This document shows positions 1 to 6,192 of a DNA stretch of 42,231 bases, piece after piece (within the stretch, counting starts at the first letter, position 1; each line of letters opens with the position of its first letter). The notes beneath the pieces were generated by a model. The model did no database searches. It was not told the origin of the DNA and was given only the letters and a program-made list of their open reading frames with translations. The position numbers and the translations under genes are program-made. This stretch comes from Clostridia bacterium (GTDB lineage Bacteria; Bacillota; Clostridia; Christensenellales; Borkfalkiaceae), in NCBI GenBank assembly GCA_017398825.1, contig JAFQEV010000007.1, positions 1 to 42,231 of the forward strand. The letters run 5' to 3'.

Positions 1-2
1 AG

Positions 3-461
3 TATTGTGACGTTTGTAAAGCGGAGCTTAAGATAGGCCCTCAACTTATGTTCTCAGTAGACGGGGACGTTAAGGATCAGGTTTTATGCCCCGTTTGCAA
101 GCACAGGTATATTGACGAGGGCGAAGAAATGTGCGAACAATGCCGTGAGCAAGCCGATTACCATGAGGAAAAAGACGAGCTTGATGACGGTGACGAGTGG
201 AGAAGGTTCTTAGACGACGACGAGAAGGAAGTAATTGCTAGCAAGAGTGACGACGAGGAGGAAATGGTTTCCCTTTCTCAAATCGAAGAAGAAGAGATGA
301 TGGACGATGATTTTGAAGATGATGAAATCGATCCGTACACTAACGAAAAAGTTAGAAAGCACGACGATGAGGACGATGACTTTGATTACGTTGCCGTAAA
401 CGAAGAAGATTTCCTTGACGATGAAGAAGAGGAAGAAGAGGACGACGATTTAGACGAATAA
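3..461 (+). CDS. Zinc-ribbon protein with long acidic tail (5' end outside window)
   Basis: The frame is open from the window edge, so the start lies upstream and 152 residues are visible. Three Cys pairs are seen at visible residues 2/5 (CDVC), 29/32 (CPVC) and 44/47 (CEQC). This is the pattern of treble-clef or ribbon zinc sites. From about residue 55 to the end the protein is almost entirely Asp and Glu with a few aromatic residues, so it is probably disordered. An internal ATG at 48 exists, but it would discard the first Cys pair and has no clear ribosome binding site. I do not recognise the family. The combination suggests a nucleic-acid-associated or RNA-polymerase-associated adaptor, but that is only inference. 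It precedes veg by 29 nt and is probably co-transcribed with it. Confidence 0.75.
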   Translation, partial: YCDVCKAELKIGPQLMFSVDGDVKDQVLCPVCKHRYIDEGEEMCEQCREQADYHEEKDELDDGDEWRRFLDDDEKEVIASKSDDEEEMVSLSQIEEEEMMDDDFEDDEIDPYTNEKVRKHDDEDDDFDYVAVNEEDFLDDEEEEEEDDDLDE

Positions 462-490
462 TTTTTCAACTTTTTGTTTAAACTTAAAGT

Positions 491-727
491 ATGATAAAAA
501 AAGTTGGCAGTCTATCGGAAACGAAAGAAAAGATAAAGAGCTTTTTGGGAAAGGAGCTTGAAATCAAGGTAAATTTAGGTAGGAATAAGTTCGTTTCCTA
601 TACGGGAACGATAACTAACGTATACCCAGCGTTGTTTCAAGTAACGCCAGACGAGTTCTTTAACGGAAAAACCTCGTTTTCCTATTCGGAATATATGTGC
701 GGAGTAGTTCGCATAAAAGAAAAATAA
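491..727 (+). CDS. veg: Veg family protein
   Basis: This 78-residue protein matches the Veg family (formerly DUF1021). It has the N-terminal KEKIKSFLGKE helix followed by an Sm-like beta barrel region (residues 22-75) containing GTITNVYPALFQV and the closing VVRI strand. In Bacillus subtilis Veg is abundant in vegetative cells and has been linked to biofilm matrix expression; its biochemical activity is not settled. Length is normal for the family. It lies upstream of sipL and ispE, as veg lies near ispE in B. subtilis, which supports the call. The gene is followed by a hairpin terminator at 731-757, so sipL has its own transcript. Confidence 0.93.
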   Translation: MIKKVGSLSETKEKIKSFLGKELEIKVNLGRNKFVSYTGTITNVYPALFQVTPDEFFNGKTSFSYSEYMCGVVRIKEK

Positions 728-730
728 AAA

Positions 731-757
731 ACGCAGGAGCGATTGCTCCTGCGTTTT
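731..757 (+). terminator. Intrinsic terminator after veg
   Basis: A perfect 10-bp stem (ACGCAGGAGC / GCTCCTGCGT) with a GATT loop is followed by TTT. It starts 4 nt after the veg stop codon and separates veg from sipL. Confidence 0.9.
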
Positions 758-838
758 ATATATACACAAATAAAAAAAGGTAATAAAAGTTTCTCAAGCT
801 GAATAAATTATAGCGTTAAATAGAAAAGGGGGATTGTT

Positions 839-2320
839 ATGACCATAACACCGGAAATTAAAAAGGCTGAGATATTAAACTGTATGCCCGTTAGTGCAAA
901 AAACGCCGTTGAGTGCAAGTTGCCTATCGCCGAGGAGGACGTTTCCTCCGTAATATTTGCAAGCGCGAGGGCGGTGCTCGGTAGTGCCGAGTGCACTAAT
1001 GGCGAAATTCGCTATGGCGGAAAGGTTACCTTTTACGCACTTCTTTCGGGTGGCGGAATTAAAAAGTGCGAGGCAGGCGTTGAATTTTCTTACCGCCAAG
1101 AAATAAAGGAACTTAAAGAGGGTGACTTATTCGTTGGTGAAATCACCGCTGAAAACGTTAGAATTACTTCAAATAACGGAATTCCAACCGCAACTGCAAC
1201 GCTTATTTTAACGGGTAAAGCGCTTAGAAAGGATTACGCCGACTATATTAAGGAAGTGCCCGAGGTGTGCGTTAAAAAGTGCCAAGCGGAAAATTTAGCG
1301 CTAATCGCTTGCGACGTTAAGGACTTTGACTTGGAAGAGGAGTTTGACGTAGATTATCCCATCAACGAGGTTGTGTGGCACGGTGAAACGCTTAAAGTAA
1401 AATCGGTTACGAGCGGAATAGGCTCGGTTAATATCGAGGGCGTTGTTGAGCTTTCCTCGCTCGTTTTGTTAGACGAGGGCAAAACTGAGTACGTAAAGAG
1501 GGAAGTTCCATTTAACTTTGAACAGGAAATCAAGTTTGCATACCCCGGGCTTATAGCAACGGCAAAGGCGAGCGTAGTTGACGCAAATTTAAAGGTGGTT
1601 GTTGATAGGGCTAAGGGCAAAAGTTCTATCGCCGTTATATTAAAGGTGTGTGCGCGCACCTGCGTATACGAGAACGAGGCTATATCCTACGTATCCGACG
1701 CGTATTCCGAAAGCAATCACTTATTCTTAGAAAGAGCGCCGTTAAAGGTAGATAAAATCCTTGGCGAAACGGTTATCGAAAAGAGGGTTTTGGGCGGTGA
1801 GATTGCTAAATTTGAAAAAAGTACTTTACTTGTATGCCCTATATTTGCTAAAATAGAAGAAAGCGAAGTAGTTTGCGAAAATGGCTTGGCAAAGCTTAAT
1901 GGCGTTGCAAGGGTGGGTGCACTCGTTTGTGTGGACGGTTCGCACTTAGTTGAAACGGCACTTGTTCCGTTCGAGGTAGAGTGTGACGAGGCGTGCGATA
2001 AACTTTCAATTAATCGCGCGGAGATTACGAGCGTTGATTTTTCTTTAGTTGGCGATAGTTTATCGGTTGAATTTACCGTGTGCGTTGCCGTTGAAAAAAC
2101 CGTTAGCTCCCTTTGTGGCTTTGTTGTAAAGGTTGAGTGCGGAGAGGAAAGAGTAAAGTCAAATTCCGCAATCAGCGTATTTATTCCCAACAAAAACGAT
2201 ACGCTGTGGGACGTTGCAAAAACGCTCGGCATTAAGGAAGAAGAAATTTTAAAAACTAACGGTGATTTGGCATTCCCGCTCACCGGAGAAGAAAGGATAG
2301 TAATATACAGAGAAATATGA
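839..2320 (+). CDS. sipL: SipL-like spore coat morphogenesis protein (DUF3794 + LysM)
   Basis: The 493-residue protein consists mainly of repeated DUF3794/SPOCS-type beta modules. Each module contains GEI...G..YAL- or VLL-like strands (roughly residues 20-130, 160-260 and 295-410). A C-terminal LysM-like domain follows (residues about 445-492; NKNDTLWDVAKTLGI then NGD). In Clostridioides difficile SipL is the partner of SpoIVA in assembling the spore coat around the forespore. That role is family knowledge and is inferred here from architecture and length. The start ATG has a strong SD (AAGGGGG, 825-833 region). The stop overlaps the ispE start by 4 nt (ATGA), so the two are translationally coupled. 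The alternative name is simply DUF3794/LysM protein; other members of the family exist. Confidence 0.88.
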   Translation: MTITPEIKKAEILNCMPVSAKNAVECKLPIAEEDVSSVIFASARAVLGSAECTNGEIRYGGKVTFYALLSGGGIKKCEAGVEFSYRQEIKELKEGDLFVGEITAENVRITSNNGIPTATATLILTGKALRKDYADYIKEVPEVCVKKCQAENLALIACDVKDFDLEEEFDVDYPINEVVWHGETLKVKSVTSGIGSVNIEGVVELSSLVLLDEGKTEYVKREVPFNFEQEIKFAYPGLIATAKASVVDANLKVVVDRAKGKSSIAVILKVCARTCVYENEAISYVSDAYSESNHLFLERAPLKVDKILGETVIEKRVLGGEIAKFEKSTLLVCPIFAKIEESEVVCENGLAKLNGVARVGALVCVDGSHLVETALVPFEVECDEACDKLSINRAEITSVDFSLVGDSLSVEFTVCVAVEKTVSSLCGFVVKVECGEERVKSNSAISVFIPNKNDTLWDVAKTLGIKEEEILKTNGDLAFPLTGEERIVIYREI

Positions 2321-3225
2321 TAAGCAAAAAGTGTTTCGGAAAACTCAATATATCTTTAAAGATAGTAGGCGTTAGTAACGGGTATCACGATCTTGACAGT
2401 ATCGTTATGACCGTTGATAAGTACGACGTTGTTACCGTTAAAAAGAGAAGGGACGATAAGATACTCGTAACCTTTACCGGTCCTTATGCGGTTACGCCTA
2501 AGTTTCAAGAGGAAACAAACGCCTATAAGGCGGCTAAACTCTTTAAAGATACCTTTAATACCACGGGAGTGGAGGTTACCGTAAGGGTAAATATTCCAAC
2601 GGGTGGCGGTTTGGGTAGCTCTTCTGCAGATATTGCAGGCGTGTTATCCGCAATGAAAAAGCTCTTTAAAATAGACGCTGACATTAAACCTCTTTCCGAC
2701 AGTTTAGGTAGCGATTCCGGCTATTTATTATCCTGTGGTTTTGCAAGGCTTGAGGGCAGGGGTGACAAGGTTACCCATTTAAAGACGGAACACAAATACT
2801 ACTTCGTAGTGATTAACGAAGAGAGGGGCGTTTCCACAAAAGAATGTTTTGCCCTTTACGATAAAGGGGTTGATAATCTACCTGATATCAACACGGATTT
2901 AGTTATAGAGGGAATACAAAAGGGAGATTTAAGCCTTATTTCCAAAAACTGCGGAAATCACCTTTACGAGCCTGCGATAAAGCTTAATCCCGAGATTGAG
3001 AAAAACTTAAACGCGTTAAAAGCCCTTTCTCCCGAGGTTTGCGGAATGACGGGCTCAGGCTCTTCTTGCTTTGCTATGTACGAAAGTTACGAGATGGCGT
3101 CTTGGGCGATATCAAAGCTTAAAAAAACTTACGGCAAGCACGTTGAACTCCTTTCCTTTTATAACCCCGATGCGCTTAGCATTTTCGACAAGATGTTTGG
3201 GTTTTTCCCTCCCGACCACCGCTAA
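2317..3225 (+). CDS. ispE: 4-diphosphocytidyl-2-C-methyl-D-erythritol kinase (GHMP kinase)
   Basis: This is a 302-residue GHMP kinase that phosphorylates CDP-ME in the non-mevalonate (MEP) isoprenoid pathway. The N-terminal GKLNISLKI segment carries the expected Lys and is followed by NGYHDLDSIV. The glycine-rich ATP loop is PTGGGLGSSSADIAGVL (residues about 95-111). A GSD motif near residue 130 supplies the catalytic Asp. The C-terminal GMTGSGSSCFAMY loop is the usual third GHMP motif. It is divergent: the common GGGSSDAA form of motif 2 and the GADVPFF form after it are altered, so another GHMP kinase is possible. The veg-sipL-ispE neighbourhood favours ispE. It overlaps sipL by 4 nt and is followed by a terminator that runs into spoIIR. 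Confidence 0.82.
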   Translation: MISKKCFGKLNISLKIVGVSNGYHDLDSIVMTVDKYDVVTVKKRRDDKILVTFTGPYAVTPKFQEETNAYKAAKLFKDTFNTTGVEVTVRVNIPTGGGLGSSSADIAGVLSAMKKLFKIDADIKPLSDSLGSDSGYLLSCGFARLEGRGDKVTHLKTEHKYYFVVINEERGVSTKECFALYDKGVDNLPDINTDLVIEGIQKGDLSLISKNCGNHLYEPAIKLNPEIEKNLNALKALSPEVCGMTGSGSSCFAMYESYEMASWAISKLKKTYGKHVELLSFYNPDALSIFDKMFGFFPPDHR

Positions 3226-3249
3226 GGCGTGAAAAAGTAGTAAAAAATT

Positions 3250-3279
3250 GAATAAATACCCTCGAAAGCGGTAACAATT
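3250..3279 (+). promoter_or_regulatory. Candidate sigma-F-type promoter of spoIIR inside the terminator hairpin
   Basis: GAATA (3250-3254), a 15-nt spacer and GGTAACAATT (3270-3279) resemble the sigma-F consensus known from Bacillus (GYATA, about 15 nt, GGNNANAHTR), with one mismatch in each box. spoIIR is a sigma-F target in Bacillus, which makes the match meaningful. Predicted start near 3286, inside the terminator hairpin and beyond its 5' arm. Confidence 0.5.
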
Positions 3280-3305
3280 ACGTTATCACTCTCGGGGGTT
3301 TTTTT
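3258..3305 (+). terminator. Intrinsic terminator after ispE, abutting the spoIIR start codon
   Basis: Arms ACCCTCGA (3258-3265) and TCGGGGGT (3292-3299) pair over 8 positions with one G-U. An inner GGTAAC/GTTATC stem is also present. The run of seven T ends at 3305, directly before the spoIIR ATG. The G-run of the 3' arm is also the only plausible ribosome binding site of spoIIR. Confidence 0.8.
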
Positions 3306-3836
3306 ATGAAAAAAATCGGAATAACTTTTTTACTTTTGGCAATAATCGTAACGACTGTCGTTGTGGGCGCATCCGGTAGCCCAAACAGCGTAGAATACCT
3401 TCGCATCCATATCCGCGCAAACTCTAACGGTGAGCAAGACCAAAGCGTGAAATATCGAGTTAAAAGCGCAATGGTAGAGTATCTCACCCCTTTTATAGCC
3501 GAATGTTCAACCAAAGAGCAAGCTATGAAAATGCTCGACGCGCAAGTTGAAAACTTGCAAGAGTTATCTAACAAAACGCTTAAAAGCAACGGGTTTGACT
3601 ATAAGAGTAAGGTTTCGGTGAGGAAAGAGAAATTTCCCACGAGGGTTTACGGAGATTTTACGCTCGAAGAGGGAATTTACGATGCAATAATAGTCGAACT
3701 CGGTGAGGGTAAGGGCGATAACTGGTGGTGCGTCGTATATCCGCCCTTATGCTTTACCGCAAGCGAGAACGTAAAGTATAAATCAAAAATCAAAGAGATT
3801 ATATCAAGTTTTTACGAGCGCATACATAGGGGGTAA
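3306..3836 (+). CDS. spoIIR: Stage II sporulation protein R
   Basis: The 176-residue protein has an N-terminal hydrophobic export segment (residues 3-22). It continues with the SpoIIR core: LRIHIRANSN near residue 35, KYRVKSAMVEYL, an amphipathic helix and the C-terminal GKGDNWWCVVYPPLCF motif (about residues 137-152). SpoIIR is made in the forespore under sigma-F and secreted into the intermembrane space. There it triggers SpoIIGA-dependent processing of pro-sigma-E. Length and motifs are normal. The start codon directly follows the T-run of the ispE terminator, with GGGGG about 8 nt upstream as SD. It lies only 5 nt before sleB, an unusual pairing of an early sporulation signal with a germination hydrolase. 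Confidence 0.95.
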   Translation: MKKIGITFLLLAIIVTTVVVGASGSPNSVEYLRIHIRANSNGEQDQSVKYRVKSAMVEYLTPFIAECSTKEQAMKMLDAQVENLQELSNKTLKSNGFDYKSKVSVRKEKFPTRVYGDFTLEEGIYDAIIVELGEGKGDNWWCVVYPPLCFTASENVKYKSKIKEIISSFYERIHRG

Positions 3837-3841
3837 AAGTA

Positions 3842-4552
3842 ATGAAAAGAAAAATCAAAATATATATTGCGCTTGCCTTTTCGCTAATAGTCGTTGGAGC
3901 GAGCACGGCGGTAATAGTTGCCAGCTATAACGCTCCCGCGGTTGAAACGGCGATAGTAGGCGCGCAAAGCTCTAAAAGCGATATAAAACTCGTTCAGCAA
4001 AAGCTTAAAAACTGGGGTTATTACACCGGTTCTGTAGACGGAATTTACGGGTCTAAAACCAAAGCTGCAGTCAAGTACTTTCAGCGTAGGAACGGGCTTA
4101 CGGCGGACGGAATTGTCGGCAATAAAACACTTAAAGCAATGGGAATAACGAGCAGTATGTTGTCGGGCTCGGGAAGTTCGTCAACCGCGTCTGGATACAC
4201 GAGTTCTGACGTAAAGTTGCTTGCAAGGCTTATCTACGCCGAGGCGCGTGGCGAGCCCTATCAAGGTCAAGTAGCGGTAGGCGCAGTGGTGTTAAATAGG
4301 GTTAAGAGCTCGTCGTTTCCAAACACTATCTCGGGTGTAATTTATCAGCCTTACGCCTTTACTTGCGTTAACGACGGTCAGATAAATTTATCGCCCAACC
4401 AAACGGCGTTAAAAGCGGCAAAGGACGCTATGAACGGCTGGGACCCAACTTACGGCTGTATCTATTATTACAACCCAAAAGTTGCAACGAGCAGTTGGAT
4501 TTATTCGAGAAAAACGGTAGTTACCATAGGTAATCACGTGTTTGCGGTATAG
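3842..4552 (+). CDS. sleB: Spore cortex-lytic enzyme SleB
   Basis: The 236-residue protein has an N-terminal signal or anchor (residues 5-28) and a peptidoglycan-binding_1 domain (about 45-100, with VQQKLKNWGYYTGSVDG and FQRRNGLTADG). A Ser-rich linker (105-122) leads to a Hydrolase_2 domain (125-236). YAEARGE contains the expected catalytic Glu (residue 134). SleB is a lytic transglycosylase that degrades cortex peptidoglycan during germination and depends on YpeB for placement and stability, which matches the next gene. SD AGGGGGT lies in the end of spoIIR. Length is slightly short compared with Bacillus SleB (about 300) because the linker is reduced. Confidence 0.95.
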   Translation: MKRKIKIYIALAFSLIVVGASTAVIVASYNAPAVETAIVGAQSSKSDIKLVQQKLKNWGYYTGSVDGIYGSKTKAAVKYFQRRNGLTADGIVGNKTLKAMGITSSMLSGSGSSSTASGYTSSDVKLLARLIYAEARGEPYQGQVAVGAVVLNRVKSSSFPNTISGVIYQPYAFTCVNDGQINLSPNQTALKAAKDAMNGWDPTYGCIYYYNPKVATSSWIYSRKTVVTIGNHVFAV

Positions 4553-4560
4553 GGGGTATT

Positions 4561-6054
4561 ATGGAAGAATATAAAAACGGCAACTTGCCGTCGGACAATG
4601 AAAGTTCAACCGAAAAAATAAGGGAGCAAAATGCTGAAAACCGCCTTATAAGGCAGGAAACTGCAAAAAAACACCGCGAAGAAAGGCTTGAAAAGGAGCG
4701 TAGCGGTGGTTCGAAGAAGAAAGTTAAAAACGCCGGCTGGATAGCTGCGGTTGTAACGTTAAGCGTTGCGGTTGCGGTGCTCGGTAGCCTTCTTGCGTAT
4801 AATATGTATTCGCCAACTGGTAGTTTTGCAAGTAATTCCGTAACCGAACAGCAAAGCTTTTACGAGCTCGTTGGCTACGTTGACGCAATGGACGTAAACC
4901 TTTCAAAACTCGTCGTATCAAAAGACGATGAAAAGCGCCAAAAATTGCTTGGCGAGGTGAGGGTGCAATCAAGCCTTGCAACCGAAAATCTTTCCACGCT
5001 CGCCGTAAAGGACGAGGATAAGTATTACACCGTAAAGTTTATAAATCAGGTTAGTGATTTTTGTAAGTATTTAAGCGAAAAGCTTATCGATGGCGAAACG
5101 CTTTCCGAAAGCGATATAAAAACGCTCAAGGATATGCACGAGGTTAACGCAACCCTAAAACAACACCTCTCCGAACTTTCTATAAACTTAGACGAGGGCT
5201 ACGATTTTAAGAGCCTCTTAGAAGGAAAGGACGGCGACGTGATAATTTCAAAATTTAAGGATTTGGAAACTATGTCTACCGAATATCCCCATATGATATA
5301 CGACGGGGCGTTCTCGGATGGAACTGAGGGAAAGGTTGCAAAGTACCTCGAGGGAAAGGAAGAGATAACCAAAATGCAGGCGGAGGATATTTTCAAGGAG
5401 TACTTTTCGGCGTATTCGGTTAAAAACGTTGAACTCGTTGGCGAGAGCGTCGGCGAGGCGATAGAAACTTACAACTTAGAGGCAACCGATGGCGACGGGG
5501 TTATGATTTCCGCTCAAATCTCGAAAAAAGGAGGAAAACTCGTTCAGTTTAACTACTTTAAAGAGTGTAGCGACGATAAAATCGACCTTGCCACCTCGCG
5601 CGATATTGCCGAGAAGTTTTTACAAAAGGTTGGTTACACCGAGCTTAAAGCCGTTTGGACTACCAGCGGTGGCAACGTTGTTACCATAAATTATGCAGGG
5701 GTGGAAAACGGGGTTATATGTTATCCCGATCTTATCAAGGTGAACGTTTGTCGCGAAAGGGGAGTTGTGTCTGGAATAGAGGCGACCTCTTATATCTATA
5801 ATCACACCGAGCGCGAAAGGCAAACTGCAAGCGTGAGTTTGGCAACTGCAAGGCAAAAGGTGGAGGGAGAAATCGAGATTGAAAGTTCACGCCTCGCAAT
5901 CGTTCCAAAAGGTGAAAGTGCCGAGGCGTTGGCGTACGAGTTTTACGGCAAGAGCGAGGGTTCGTACTACTATATTTTTATCGATGCAATTACAGGCAAG
6001 GAACTTGATATTTTCAAGGTAATAGAGTCCACGGAGGGCACTTTACTTGCATAA
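4561..6054 (+). CDS. ypeB: Germination protein YpeB
   Basis: The 497-residue protein has a charged cytoplasmic N-terminus, one membrane segment (about 59-80, GWIAAVVTLSVAVAVLGSLL) and a helical region (90-230) typical of YpeB. The C-terminal half contains PepSY-like repeats (for example about 285-345, 350-415 and 425-490). YpeB is the partner of SleB on the forespore membrane; the two proteins stabilise each other. It begins 8 nt after sleB with SD GGGGG overlapping the sleB stop, so they are clearly one operon. Length is close to the usual 450. No strong terminator was found before the next promoter at 6130. Confidence 0.94.
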   Translation: MEEYKNGNLPSDNESSTEKIREQNAENRLIRQETAKKHREERLEKERSGGSKKKVKNAGWIAAVVTLSVAVAVLGSLLAYNMYSPTGSFASNSVTEQQSFYELVGYVDAMDVNLSKLVVSKDDEKRQKLLGEVRVQSSLATENLSTLAVKDEDKYYTVKFINQVSDFCKYLSEKLIDGETLSESDIKTLKDMHEVNATLKQHLSELSINLDEGYDFKSLLEGKDGDVIISKFKDLETMSTEYPHMIYDGAFSDGTEGKVAKYLEGKEEITKMQAEDIFKEYFSAYSVKNVELVGESVGEAIETYNLEATDGDGVMISAQISKKGGKLVQFNYFKECSDDKIDLATSRDIAEKFLQKVGYTELKAVWTTSGGNVVTINYAGVENGVICYPDLIKVNVCRERGVVSGIEATSYIYNHTERERQTASVSLATARQKVEGEIEIESSRLAIVPKGESAEALAYEFYGKSEGSYYYIFIDAITGKELDIFKVIESTEGTLLA

Positions 6055-6129
6055 ACGCAAAAGAAAAGTTAACGCAATGTAAAATTTGTGATATTTTGAT
6101 AAAAATCGCGTTTAAAATATTTATATGCG

Positions 6130-6173
6130 TTGACAATTTTAGCTCGCAAGGGTATTATTTATCTATAAATAAT
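6130..6173 (+). promoter_or_regulatory. Sigma-A promoter and AT-rich hairpin upstream of ABC transporter
   Basis: TTGACA (6130-6135), an exact 17-nt spacer and TATTAT (6153-6158) form a near-consensus promoter. Immediately overlapping the -10 and the predicted start is ATTATTTAT-CT-ATAAATAAT (6154-6173), a perfect 9-bp inverted repeat. It may be an operator or a 5' mRNA hairpin. The SD GGAGG lies just upstream of the ATG at 6193. Confidence 0.8.
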
Positions 6174-6192
6174 ATCTTGGAGGAGTTTAATT

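Noticed and set aside
1717..2283. 188-residue minus-strand frame opposite sipL
   Set aside because: Low-complexity Ser/Thr shadow without start signals; sipL has recognisable domains on the other strand.
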